DNA of 41,110 bases from Caulobacter sp. (lineage in GTDB: Bacteria > Pseudomonadota > Alphaproteobacteria > Caulobacterales > Caulobacteraceae). Location: assembly GCA_017744495.1 (NCBI GenBank), contig JAGIBE010000177.1, positions 1-41,110 on the forward strand, given 5' to 3'. Of the stretch, positions 1-7,518 are shown piece by piece. Position numbers and translations under genes: made by a program. Under the pieces are notes generated by a model, which was given only the letters and a program-made list of their open reading frames with translations, had not been told where the DNA came from and ran no database searches. Position 1 is the stretch's first letter, and each line of letters opens with the position of its first letter.

Positions 1-1472
1 CCGTTGCGGCCCTTGTCGTTGTGGAAGATCGGGACGGTGATCCCGTCGGCTTTCGCCTTGTCGTCCAGCCACTTCATGTAGCGTTGCTGGGGCGCGCCGA
101 CGACGTCGAGCTCGTTCTCGATCTGGTGGGCGATCACCGTGCCTTGGCCGGTCGTCAGCTGGTGACGGGCGATGACGGCGTTGATCTGGGTCAGCCACTC
201 GTCGGCGGCCTGGATGTATTCCGGCGCGTCGGTGCGGGCGCGGGCCTGCTGGTTGACCAGCCAGCCGGGGAAGCCGCCCCGGGTCAGCTCGGCGTTCACA
301 TAAGGCCCGGCGCGGGTGATGACGTAGAGGCCCTCTTCCTTGGCCATGGTCAGCACGCGGTCCATGTCGCGCACGCCGTTGAAGTCGTAGACCCCCTGCT
401 TGGGCGAGTGGTAGCCCCAGTCGAAATAGATCGCGACCGTGTTGTAGCCGCTGGCCTTCATTTTCTGGAGGATGTCGCGCCACAGGTCGGGGCTCGGCAC
501 GCGGAAGGGATGGAACTCGCCGCCCCATGAATAGACGCGCTGGCCGTCGACCTTCAGCGAGTACTTGTCCCAGGTGATCTGGTGCGCTTGAGCCGGTTTG
601 GCCGCGACCGTCTGGTCGCCGCCTTCCTTCAGCACGGTGAAGTGGCGCACCGTGCCGGACAGGTCCGGAAGCTCGGTCTTGGCCGTCCAGGTACGCAAGC
701 CGTCCTTGCTGTCCGAGTACCAGTACCGCTTGGCGGCGTACTCGTCGAAATAGATGCGCCAAGACCCTTCGGGAGTACGCGTCAGGGCGGGGCCTTCGAC
801 GCCCTTGCCCCAGCCGGCCCAATCGCCCGAGCCCTTGGCCTGCCACGGCCCGTCCAGCGAGGGGGCGGTGTAGAGCTCGATGAACTTGCTGGTCTCGTTC
901 TTGGCGAAGGCGTTGTAGAGCCCGCCGTCCCGCACCACGAAGGTGTCGATGAAGTTCGGCCCCAGCCCCGAGAGCGGCTTGGGCGCGCTCCACGCGGACA
1001 GCGAGGCGTCGGTCGCGGCGAGACGGTAAGGCTGGAACTGGCCCTGCTGGCCCGTCGTGGAGACCGACAGGATCAGGTTCATCGACCCGTCCTGGTCGAC
1101 GAACCATTCCGGCGCCCAGCTGTTGGTCGCGCCGGGAACCTCGACCTTCACGTCGCGCAGGTAGGTCCAGTCGGCCAGGTCCTTGCTGCGAGCCAGGCCG
1201 ATCGTGTCGCCGCTCCAGCCGGTGGTGTAGGCGACATAGTACCAGCCGTCGGTGTGCTTCATCACGCTGGGATCGCGGATGAGACCCTTGGGCGGGGTGT
1301 AGGCCAGCGGCTTCTTCAGGATGAAGCGCGTCCCGTCCGCCGAGTCGTAGACGCTCATGTTCGACTGGCTGGCGTTGGTGAACGCCGTCATCGTGTAGCG
1401 CGCGGGCTCGGCGAGCGCCGACGTCGCCATCAAGGCGGCGGCCAGGCTGAGGGCGGGAAGGAAAAAGCGCAT
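1..1472 (-). CDS. Secreted GH43-GH35 two-domain glycoside hydrolase (partial, C-terminus beyond left edge)
   Basis: An uninterrupted frame of 490 codons runs from ATG at 1472 off the left edge. Residues 1-21 form a signal peptide (MRFFLPALSLAAALMATSALA). Residues about 30-285 look like a GH43 five-bladed propeller: Asp67 in IRDPSV, SWAPEWF near 120, Asp176 in NFIDTF and Glu226 in VEGP are the expected catalytic triad and surroundings. From about 297 a GH35 beta-galactosidase domain begins (WGGEFHPFR, AGPYVNAE, and the acid/base in QIENE, Glu454). It is the last visible gene of the leftward rhamnose operon, 2 bp after rhaM. Arabinan/galactan side chains of rhamnogalacturonan I are the likely substrate (inference). 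The GH43 and GH35 assignments come from motifs; the exact bond cleaved cannot be read from sequence. Confidence 0.88.
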   Translation of the reverse strand, partial: MRFFLPALSLAAALMATSALAEPARYTMTAFTNASQSNMSVYDSADGTRFILKKPLAYTPPKGLIRDPSVMKHTDGWYYVAYTTGWSGDTIGLARSKDLADWTYLRDVKVEVPGATNSWAPEWFVDQDGSMNLILSVSTTGQQGQFQPYRLAATDASLSAWSAPKPLSGLGPNFIDTFVVRDGGLYNAFAKNETSKFIELYTAPSLDGPWQAKGSGDWAGWGKGVEGPALTRTPEGSWRIYFDEYAAKRYWYSDSKDGLRTWTAKTELPDLSGTVRHFTVLKEGGDQTVAAKPAQAHQITWDKYSLKVDGQRVYSWGGEFHPFRVPSPDLWRDILQKMKASGYNTVAIYFDWGYHSPKQGVYDFNGVRDMDRVLTMAKEEGLYVITRAGPYVNAELTRGGFPGWLVNQQARARTDAPEYIQAADEWLTQINAVIARHQLTTGQGTVIAHQIENELDVVGAPQQRYMKWLDDKAKADGITVPIFHNDKGRN

Positions 1473-1474
1473 CC

Positions 1475-1804
1475 TCAGCCCTCGAAATAGAAGACAGGCT
1501 TGAGCGGCCATTCGACTGGCCTGTGGTCCGGATGGACCTCCATCAGGTCGGCCATGAAGTCCCACCAGCGCTTCATCACCGGCTGCAGCGGCAGGGCGTC
1601 CTTCTTGTTGTCGGGGCGCAGGCGCAGCACGGCGAAGAGGCTCAGGGTCTCTTCGTCCAGGAAGATCGAATAGTCGTGGACGCCCGCGTCACGCAGGGCG
1701 TTGGCGAGATCGGGCCACAGTTGGTCGTGGCGACGCTCGTACTCGGCCGCGACGCCGGGCTTGAGCTGCATGCGGAAGGCGAGGGGCCGGTCCTGGTTGC
1801 TCAT
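1475..1804 (-). CDS. rhaM: L-rhamnose mutarotase
   Basis: A 109-residue protein matching the RhaM/RhaU family in length and pattern (FRMQLKPG, EYERRHDQLWPDL, YSIFLDEET, near-terminal VEWPLKPVFYFEG). The family interconverts the alpha and beta anomers of L-rhamnopyranose in the cytoplasm, so the sugar dehydrogenase receives the right anomer. The start ATG at 1804 follows a good Shine-Dalgarno (GGGAGGACACG). It lies 35 bp after the lactonase and 2 bp before the GH43-GH35 gene, so it is co-transcribed with the L-rhamnonate pathway. Its presence is strong evidence that this operon handles L-rhamnose rather than L-fucose. Confidence 0.93.
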   Translation of the reverse strand: MSNQDRPLAFRMQLKPGVAAEYERRHDQLWPDLANALRDAGVHDYSIFLDEETLSLFAVLRLRPDNKKDALPLQPVMKRWWDFMADLMEVHPDHRPVEWPLKPVFYFEG

Positions 1805-1839
1805 CGTGTCCTCCCGTTTCTTGCTCTTGTCGTTGTGGA

Positions 1840-2757
1840 TCAGGTCGTGGCCGGCGGCAGGCGGTAGACTTGGCGGGCCGTTCCGCTGAACAGCAGGTCC
1901 CGCTCGGTCTCGCCGAAGTCGGCGGTGATAGCGTCGTAAGCCTCGTAGAAGCCGCCGAACGACCCGTGCACCTTCTCGACCGGGAAGTTGCTGGCGAACA
2001 TGCAGCGCTCCGGCCCAAAGGTCTCGATCACGCGCAGCACGAAGGGGCGCAGGCTGTCGGTCGTCCACGACCGGTCGATCATGGCCAGGCCGGAGATCTT
2101 GCAACTGACGTTCGGCCGTTCCGCCAACAGAGCCAGGCCGTCGCGCCAGGCCCTCAGCCCCGCCTCGTCGCGATCGGTGGGCATGCCGGCGTGGTTGACG
2201 ATCACCGGGATGTCCGGATGCGCCGCCGCCAGTTCCGCCGCTGTCGCCATCTGCGACGGATAGAGCTGCAGGTCGAACGACAGGCCGTACTTGGCCAGCA
2301 CGGCGTAGCCCTTGCGCCACGCATCGTTCACCAGCAGGTCGGTCGGGCCGTAGGTCTTGGCCGGGTCCTTGTGCCAGTTGACGATCTGGCGCACGCCTCG
2401 GACATTGGGCCGCTGAGCCTGAGCTTCCAGCAGGGCCTCGACGCCCGGATCGTCCAGATTGGCCCCACAGACGATGCCGCCGATCACGCCTCGCGTATCG
2501 GCCAGGCCCTGCAGCCAGTCCGTCTCCGACAGCTGGTCCTTGGGCGGAAGGCCGCACTCGACGTGGACGGTCTGGACGACGTTCCAGCCCCTGGTGTCGG
2601 CCAGATAGTCGTCCAGCCCGTACGAGCGATAGGCGATCGGCGACATGTCGCCGGCCGGGTTGTTCGGCAGCGGCTCGTCCTGAAGCCAGGCGTAGTAATG
2701 CCGGTCCAGGTCCCACAGATGCATGTGGGGGTCGACGATCGGACCGGCGTAGGCCAT
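1840..2757 (-). CDS. Amidohydrolase-2 family sugar lactonase, probable L-rhamnono-lactonase
   Basis: A 305-residue TIM-barrel hydrolase of the amidohydrolase-2 family (PF04909 type). The metal-binding HxH is His11-Met12-His13 in VDPHMHLWD; VNHAGMPTD supplies a later His, and MFASNFPVEK is the typical C-terminal strand of the sugar lactonase branch. The likely reaction is hydrolysis of L-rhamnono-lactone to L-rhamnonate, between the dehydrogenase at 6752 and the dehydratase RhmD. It has no signal peptide, so it is cytoplasmic. ATG at 2757 follows GGGAG and lies 12 bp after the SDR stop. Close relatives act on L-fuconolactone; the rhamnose assignment comes from rhaM and rhmD in the same operon. 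Confidence 0.87.
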   Translation of the reverse strand: MAYAGPIVDPHMHLWDLDRHYYAWLQDEPLPNNPAGDMSPIAYRSYGLDDYLADTRGWNVVQTVHVECGLPPKDQLSETDWLQGLADTRGVIGGIVCGANLDDPGVEALLEAQAQRPNVRGVRQIVNWHKDPAKTYGPTDLLVNDAWRKGYAVLAKYGLSFDLQLYPSQMATAAELAAAHPDIPVIVNHAGMPTDRDEAGLRAWRDGLALLAERPNVSCKISGLAMIDRSWTTDSLRPFVLRVIETFGPERCMFASNFPVEKVHGSFGGFYEAYDAITADFGETERDLLFSGTARQVYRLPPATT

Positions 2758-2769
2758 CGCCCTGGCTCC

Positions 2770-3537
2770 CTAGAAGGTCGTGCGGCCGCCCGACGTGTCG
2801 AAGGTCGAGGCGGTGGTGAAGCTGCACTCTTCGCTGGCCATGAAGCAGACCATGGCGGCGCTCTCATGGACTTCGCCAAGGCGGCCCATCGGGATCTTGC
2901 CCTTCATGTACTCGACCTGGCTCTGGGGCAGCTGCTCCAGGATCGGGCTTTCGAAGGTGGCCGGGGTCAGGCTGTTGGCGATGACGCCCTTGGTGGCCAA
3001 TTCCTTGCCCAGCGACTTGGTCAGGCCGATCACCGCCGCCTTCGACGCCGAATAGGCGCCGGCGTTGGGATTGCCTTCCTTGCCCGCCACCGAGGCGACG
3101 TTGACGATCCGCCCGTAACCATTGGCCAGCATGAACGGGACCACGGCCTTGCAGCAGTAGAAGACGCCGTTGACGTTGATGTCGAAGACACGCTTCCAGC
3201 TGTCGGTCGGGTACTCGTATACGGTGGCCGTGGCGCCGGTGATGCCGGCCGAGGCCACCAGGACGTCGACGCGGCCCAAGGCCGCGTTGGCGGCCTTGCC
3301 GGCGGCCAGGACGGCGGCTTCGTCGGAGACGTCCAGGGCCACGGCGTGCTGGGCGCCCACCTCGGCGGCGGCGGCCTTCAGGCCGTCGGCGTCCACGTCC
3401 CACAGCGAGACCTGGCCGCCCTCGGCGACGATGCGCGCGGCCACGGCCTTGCCCAGGCCCGAGGCCCCGCCGGTGACCACCGCGGCGCGACCGGCGAAAC
3501 GGTTGGGATAGACCTTGGGAGAGGAGACGGTGCTCAC
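2770..3537 (-). CDS. SDR dehydrogenase, probable 2-keto-3-deoxy-L-rhamnonate 4-dehydrogenase (LRA5-like)
   Basis: A 255-residue classical short-chain dehydrogenase. The cofactor motif is TGGASGLG near the N-terminus and the catalytic pair is AYSASK (YxxxK), with NVASVAG before it. The usual NNAG is replaced by ASAG. The C-terminus (FDTSGGRTTF) is typical of the SDRs that oxidise C4 of 2-keto-3-deoxy sugar acids in the diketo-hydrolase pathway. GTG at 3537 is the chosen start: its bases overlap the TGA of the upstream FAH-family gene (GTGA, 3534-3537), which implies translational coupling. The frame extends upstream inside that gene but without family similarity. Function is inferred from the pathway context. 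Confidence 0.85.
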   Translation of the reverse strand: MSTVSSPKVYPNRFAGRAAVVTGGASGLGKAVAARIVAEGGQVSLWDVDADGLKAAAAEVGAQHAVALDVSDEAAVLAAGKAANAALGRVDVLVASAGITGATATVYEYPTDSWKRVFDINVNGVFYCCKAVVPFMLANGYGRIVNVASVAGKEGNPNAGAYSASKAAVIGLTKSLGKELATKGVIANSLTPATFESPILEQLPQSQVEYMKGKIPMGRLGEVHESAAMVCFMASEECSFTTASTFDTSGGRTTF

Positions 3538-4397
3538 GCGACGCCGTCCTTCGACCAGGCCACGACGATCTGGCGCTGCTCGCCCAGCTTCTCGATGCCC
3601 AGGCGGATCTCGTCGCCGGCCTTCAGATAGACGGGCTCGGGCTTCTGGCCCATGCCGACGCCCGGCGGCGTGCCGGTGGTGATCAGGTCGCCCGGCTCCA
3701 GCGTCATGAACTCGCTGATGTAGGAGACCAGCTTGCTGATCGGGAAGATCATGGTCTTGGACGAGCCGTCCTGCTTGCGCTGGCCGTTGACCTCCAGCCA
3801 CATGCCCAGGTTCTGCGGGTCGCCCACCTCGTCCGAAGTGACCATCCATGGGCCGACCGGACCGAAGGTGTCGCAGCCCTTGCCCTTGTCCCAGGTGCCG
3901 CCGCGTTCGATCTGGAAGGCGCGCTCGGAGACGTCGTTGATCAGCACATAGCCGGCGACGTGGTCCAGGGCCTCGGCTTCCGAAACGTACGAAGCGCGCG
4001 TGCCGATCACGACGCCCAGCTCCACTTCCCAGTCGGTCTTGGTCGAGCCTTTGGGGATCATCACCGGATCGTTCGGGCCGGTCAGGCAGCTGACGGCCTT
4101 GGTGAAGAGCACCGGCTCTTCCGGGATCGGCAGGTTCGACTCGGCGGCGTGGTCGGCGAAGTTCAGGCCCACGGCGATGAACTTGCTGACGCCCTTGACC
4201 GGCACGCCGTAGCGGGGCGAGCCCTCGACCAGCGGCAGCGACTTGGGATCGATCGCGGCCAGTTTCTTTAGGCTGGCGGGCGACAGCTCGGCGCCAGTGA
4301 TGTCGGCGACGTGGCCGGACAGGTCGCGGATCTGGCCCTCGGCGTCGAGGAGGCCGGGCTTTTCAGACCCCTTGGGGCCGTAACGGAGCAGTTTCAT
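3534..4397 (-). CDS. FAH-family hydrolase, probable 2,4-diketo-3-deoxy-L-rhamnonate hydrolase (LRA6-like)
   Basis: A 287-residue fumarylacetoacetate-hydrolase family protein. Visible family signatures are KFIAVGLNFADHAAES, DWEVELGVVIG (metal-binding Glu residues), GYVLINDVSERAFQ and LITTGTPPGVGMG. The predicted reaction splits 2,4-diketo-3-deoxy-L-rhamnonate into pyruvate and L-lactate, the last step of the non-phosphorylative L-rhamnose pathway described in Sphingomonas. The gene sits 25 bp after rhmD and overlaps the next SDR by 4 bp. The presence of an L-lactate dehydrogenase at 7519 fits this product. No strong Shine-Dalgarno is seen before ATG 4397. Confidence 0.88.
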   Translation of the reverse strand: MKLLRYGPKGSEKPGLLDAEGQIRDLSGHVADITGAELSPASLKKLAAIDPKSLPLVEGSPRYGVPVKGVSKFIAVGLNFADHAAESNLPIPEEPVLFTKAVSCLTGPNDPVMIPKGSTKTDWEVELGVVIGTRASYVSEAEALDHVAGYVLINDVSERAFQIERGGTWDKGKGCDTFGPVGPWMVTSDEVGDPQNLGMWLEVNGQRKQDGSSKTMIFPISKLVSYISEFMTLEPGDLITTGTPPGVGMGQKPEPVYLKAGDEIRLGIEKLGEQRQIVVAWSKDGVA

Positions 4398-4422
4398 TTG
4401 GGGGATGCTCTTTGGGAGGAGA

Positions 4423-5601
4423 TCAGCGGGCGTAAGGCCGGTGCAAGCCGACCTCGCGATTGAGGTCGACGCCGAAGCCGGGCGCGTCGGAGAGTTTCAG
4501 CTTGCCGTTCACCGGCACGGGTTCGCCGATCAGCTGGGGGTGGAACATCGGGACCACCTCATCGGCCTTGGGGGCCATCATCAGGAACTCGGCGAACGGG
4601 CTGTTATGGCGCGTGATCACGAAGTGGTAGCTGTACACGGACGAGCCGTGCGGGATCATCATCACGCCCTTGCTGTCGGCCAGGTTGGCGATCTTGATCA
4701 GCTCGGTGACGCCGCCGCACCAGCCCACGTCCGGCTGGATGATGTCGCAGCACTCCATCTCCAGCAGCATGCGAAAGCCCCAGCGGGTGGCCTCGTGCTC
4801 GCCGGTGGTGACCAGCATGCCTTTGGGAGCGTTCTTCTTCAGGTCGCGATAGCCCCAGTAGTCGTCGGGGCTGAGCGCCTCCTCGATCCACTTGAGGCCA
4901 TACTCATGGGCCTTGTGGGCCAGCTTGGTGGCGTAGTTGAGGTCCAGGGCCATCCAGCAGTCGAACATCAGCCAGAAGTCCTCGCCGCAGCGCTCGCGCA
5001 TCGTGGCGAGCTCCTCGAGGTTCTTGCGCAGGCCTTCCTCGCCCTCGGCCGGGCCGTGGTGCAGGGGCATCTTGCCGCCGATGAAGCCCATCTCTTTGGC
5101 CAGGTCCGGGCGGGCGCCCGTGGCGTAGAAGGTCAGCTCGTCACGGACCTTGCCGCCCAGCAGGGCGTAGACCGGCTCCTGGCGCAGCTTGCCCAAAAGG
5201 TCGTACAGCGCCAGGTCGACGCCGGAGATGGCGTTCACCACCAGGCCCTTGCGGCCGTAGTACTGGGTCGAGAAGTACATCTGGTCCCAGATCTTCTCGA
5301 CCTCGCTCGGGTCGCGGCCTTCCAGGAAGCGCGAGAGGTGCTTCTCGACGATGTAGGCGGCCGGCTCGCCGCCGGTGGTCACCGCGAAGCCGACCGTGCC
5401 GTCGGCCGCCTCGATCTCGACGACCAGGGTGCCCAGCACGTTGATGCCGAAGCTCTGGCGGCTCTGGCGATACTCAGGATAGCGCGACATCGGGGTGGCG
5501 ATGTGGTCGTCGATCCAGTGGCCGTCGCCCTGGTCGTGATAGTCGGCGCCGCCGCCGCGGACGACATAGGCGCGCACCTGGCGGATAAGGGGAAACGGCA
5601 T
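4423..5601 (-). CDS. rhmD: L-rhamnonate dehydratase
   Basis: A 392-residue enolase-superfamily (mandelate racemase subgroup) enzyme that closely follows E. coli RhmD as remembered: [68 protein letters not shown] (metal Asp), KWIEEAL (metal Glu), TTGEHEAT (metal Glu), QPDVGWCGG and [10 protein letters not shown] (catalytic His). It dehydrates L-rhamnonate to 2-keto-3-deoxy-L-rhamnonate. ATG at 5601 gives the family N-terminus [16 protein letters not shown] 14 codons upstream is possible but adds no conserved residues. This is the first gene of the leftward operon, divergent from the IclR gene about 235 bp away. Confidence 0.96.
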   Translation of the reverse strand: MPFPLIRQVRAYVVRGGGADYHDQGDGHWIDDHIATPMSRYPEYRQSRQSFGINVLGTLVVEIEAADGTVGFAVTTGGEPAAYIVEKHLSRFLEGRDPSEVEKIWDQMYFSTQYYGRKGLVVNAISGVDLALYDLLGKLRQEPVYALLGGKVRDELTFYATGARPDLAKEMGFIGGKMPLHHGPAEGEEGLRKNLEELATMRERCGEDFWLMFDCWMALDLNYATKLAHKAHEYGLKWIEEALSPDDYWGYRDLKKNAPKGMLVTTGEHEATRWGFRMLLEMECCDIIQPDVGWCGGVTELIKIANLADSKGVMMIPHGSSVYSYHFVITRHNSPFAEFLMMAPKADEVVPMFHPQLIGEPVPVNGKLKLSDAPGFGVDLNREVGLHRPYAR

Positions 5602-5806
5602 GGGAAAAACCAGCTCCAGCCCAAGACTTCCAAGAGGAAGCAATCTACTTAAAGTAAGGGAAGGGCGTATCGTAAGGCTCAGGCCTTCGACATGCTTTGG
5701 CGAAACCTTGAGCGGCCGCGCCTATCCTCCCCGGAGACGTCCTATGACACGGTGGCGCGCCCTGACTTTTGGTGACCGGATCGTCGCCTTCGCCGCTTGC
5801 GCTAGG

Positions 5807-5841
5807 TACCATATTATGAGAGAGAGTGCTACAAAATGAAA
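5807..5841. promoter_or_regulatory. Tandem IclR-type operator pair before iclR (sites 5807-5821 and 5827-5841)
   Basis: TACCAT-ATT-ATGAGA at 5807 and TGCTAC-AAA-ATGAAA at 5827 are 15-bp imperfect palindromes whose starts are exactly 20 bp apart. The same two-site arrangement occurs before four other transcription units in the window. The second site covers the ATG at 5836. Its position in the rhmD-iclR divergent region suggests autoregulation plus control of both arms. Binding is inferred. Confidence 0.65.
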
Positions 5842-6666
5842 CGTGACGCGTCAAGGGGAGCCGAGCCGGTGGCCAAGGAAGACAGCGCAGGCGGCAAGGC
5901 GCCCAGCGGCAGCCAGACGCTCTTCCGGGGCCTGGACCTTCTGGACGTGGTCGCCGACTCCGGCACCATCGGCCTACCCGCCCTGGCCCAGCGCCTGGGC
6001 CTGACCCGCAGCACGACTCACCGCCTGGCCACGGCCCTGGTCGAGCGTCGCCTGCTCTCCCAGACCCCGCGCGAAGGCTACAGCCTGGGCTCCAAACTTC
6101 TCGAGCTGGGATACCTGGCCGGCCAGCAGATGGACCTGCCGCGCGTAGCCCGCCCGCATCTGGAAAAGCTGTGGGACGAGCTGGAGGACACGGTCCACCT
6201 GGGCGTCCTGGAAGGCGACCGAGCCCACTACCTGGACAAGCTGACCGGTCGCCGGCGGATCAACATCTCCTCACGCGTCGGCGACCGCCAGCCGATCCGC
6301 TCGACGGGCCTGGGCAAGGCTCTGGTGCTGGACGACACCGAGGAACGCTGGCGCGAGCTCTATCGCAAGGAAGGCCCGCGTTCGGCGCACGGCCCCGACG
6401 AGGAGCAGTGGATCGCCTGGATGCGCGACTACGCCAAGAAGGGCGTGGCCTTCGACTTGGAGGAGAACGAGGATCGCATCCGCTGCGTCGCCGCGCCGAT
6501 CCGCGGCCCCAGCGGCGCGATCGTCGCGGCCATCAGTGTCTCGGGCGCGGCCCAGTACATGGACGACGCCCGCATGAAGGACCTGACCACGACGGTGCGC
6601 GACTGCGCCAACGCCATCGGCGTCGAGTTGGGTTGGAACGAGAAGAGGACGCCCGCCAAGCGGTAG
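5836..6666 (+). CDS. IclR-family transcriptional regulator, likely regulator of the rhamnose/rhamnogalacturonan genes
   Basis: A 276-residue IclR protein. The winged helix lies at about residues 27-90 (SGSQTLFRGLDLLD, LPALAQRLGLTRSTTHRLATAL, YSLGSKLLELG). The effector domain runs to about 262 (ARPHLEKLWDELEDTVHLGVLEGDRA summarises its start; SRVGDRQPIRSTGLGKALVL; IRCVAAPIRGPSGAIVAAISVSG). It is divergent from rhmD and followed by the rhamnose dehydrogenase. Start choice matters: ATG 5836 has little Shine-Dalgarno and lies inside a putative operator, whereas GTG 5869 has AGGGGAG about 8 bp upstream and removes only 11 non-conserved residues. Regulon membership is inferred from the five shared operator pairs. 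Confidence 0.92.
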   Translation: MKRDASRGAEPVAKEDSAGGKAPSGSQTLFRGLDLLDVVADSGTIGLPALAQRLGLTRSTTHRLATALVERRLLSQTPREGYSLGSKLLELGYLAGQQMDLPRVARPHLEKLWDELEDTVHLGVLEGDRAHYLDKLTGRRRINISSRVGDRQPIRSTGLGKALVLDDTEERWRELYRKEGPRSAHGPDEEQWIAWMRDYAKKGVAFDLEENEDRIRCVAAPIRGPSGAIVAAISVSGAAQYMDDARMKDLTTTVRDCANAIGVELGWNEKRTPAKR

Positions 6667-6713
6667 AGCGTGACAGCCGAAAGTGGATGCCGGTTTCGGC
6701 GCCCGTCACGCTC
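6666..6713. repeat. 48-bp palindromic intergenic element
   Basis: GAGCGTGAC (6666-6674) pairs perfectly with GTCACGCTC (6705-6713). An inner CCGAAA/TTTCGG stem encloses GTGGATGCCGG. It begins at the last base of the iclR stop codon. The sequence resembles, from memory, the dispersed palindromes with a GAAA-GTGG...CCGG-TTTC core common between genes in alphaproteobacteria. It has no T-run, so it is not a clear terminator, but it could stabilise or attenuate mRNA between iclR and the dehydrogenase gene. Confidence 0.7.
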
Positions 6714-6751
6714 CAACTCTGAAGAGCGTCCTGAGTATTAGTGGAGGAACG

Positions 6752-7513
6752 ATGCTTCTGAAGGACAAGGTGGTGCTGGTGACCGGCGCCTCGCAGGGGA
6801 TCGGCAAGGCCGCGGCCATCGGCTGCGCCCGGCACGGCGCGGACGTGGCGATCAACTACCATTCCGACGAGGCCGGCGCGGCCGACGCCGTGCGCGAGAT
6901 CCAGGCCCTGGGCCGCCGCGCCATCGCCGTGAAGGGCGACGTGGCCGAGGTCGAGACCGCCGCATCGTTCGTCCAGGCCGCGGTCGACGCCTTCGGCCGG
7001 GTCGACGTCTTCGTCAACAACGCCGGCATCTGCCCGTTCCACGCCTTCCTCGACATGCCGCCCGAAGTGATGGAGCGGACGATGAAGGTGAACCTCTTCG
7101 GCGCCTACTACATGGTCCAGGCGGCGGCCAACCAGATGGTCAAGCAGGGCGACGGCGGCGCGATCATCGCCGTCAGCTCGATCAGCGCCCTGGTCGGCGG
7201 CGGCATGCAGACCCACTACACCCCGACCAAGGCCGGCGTGCACAGCCTGATGCAGTCGACGGCCATCGCCCTGGGCAAGTACGGCATCCGCTGCAACTCG
7301 GTGCTGCCGGGCACCATCGAGACGGCGATCAACAAGGAAGACCTGGCCGACGTCGCCAAGCGCGACTACATGGCCGGCCGCATCCCGCTGGGACGCCTGG
7401 GCGAACCCGACGACCTGGCTGGGCCGATCGTCTTTCTGGCTTCGGACTTGGCCAAGTACGTCACCGGCGCGGCCCTGCTGGTCGACGGCGGCGCCTTCGT
7501 GAACCTGCAATAG
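6752..7513 (+). CDS. L-rhamnose 1-dehydrogenase (SDR family)
   Basis: A 253-residue short-chain dehydrogenase with TGASQGIG at residues 11-18, [28 protein letters not shown] and the catalytic HYTPTKAG (YxxxK). These stretches and the C-terminus ([15 protein letters not shown]) match the characterised Azotobacter-type L-rhamnose dehydrogenase as remembered. It oxidises L-rhamnose with NAD(P)+ to L-rhamnono-lactone, the first step of the pathway. ATG 6752 follows GTGGAGGAACG. It lies downstream of iclR across the palindrome at 6666 and 5 bp before lldD, so it probably forms one operon with them. The cofactor preference cannot be told from sequence here. Confidence 0.92.
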   Translation: MLLKDKVVLVTGASQGIGKAAAIGCARHGADVAINYHSDEAGAADAVREIQALGRRAIAVKGDVAEVETAASFVQAAVDAFGRVDVFVNNAGICPFHAFLDMPPEVMERTMKVNLFGAYYMVQAAANQMVKQGDGGAIIAVSSISALVGGGMQTHYTPTKAGVHSLMQSTAIALGKYGIRCNSVLPGTIETAINKEDLADVAKRDYMAGRIPLGRLGEPDDLAGPIVFLASDLAKYVTGAALLVDGGAFVNLQ

Positions 7514-7518
7514 CGGCC

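Noticed and set aside
1870-3630. Long open frame on the plus strand opposite the lactonase and SDR genes
   Set aside because: It is antisense to two well-recognised genes, has no family pattern and an Arg/Val/Gly-heavy composition typical of high-GC shadow frames.
1475-5601. L-fucose rather than L-rhamnose pathway
   Set aside because: The same chemistry exists for L-fucose, but the mutarotase and dehydratase match RhaM and RhmD, and the dehydrogenase at 6752 matches L-rhamnose dehydrogenase.
5740-5754. TCCTAT-GAC-ACGGTG as an extra operator nearer rhmD
   Set aside because: Only the left half fits; the right half deviates at several positions and no partner lies 20 bp away.
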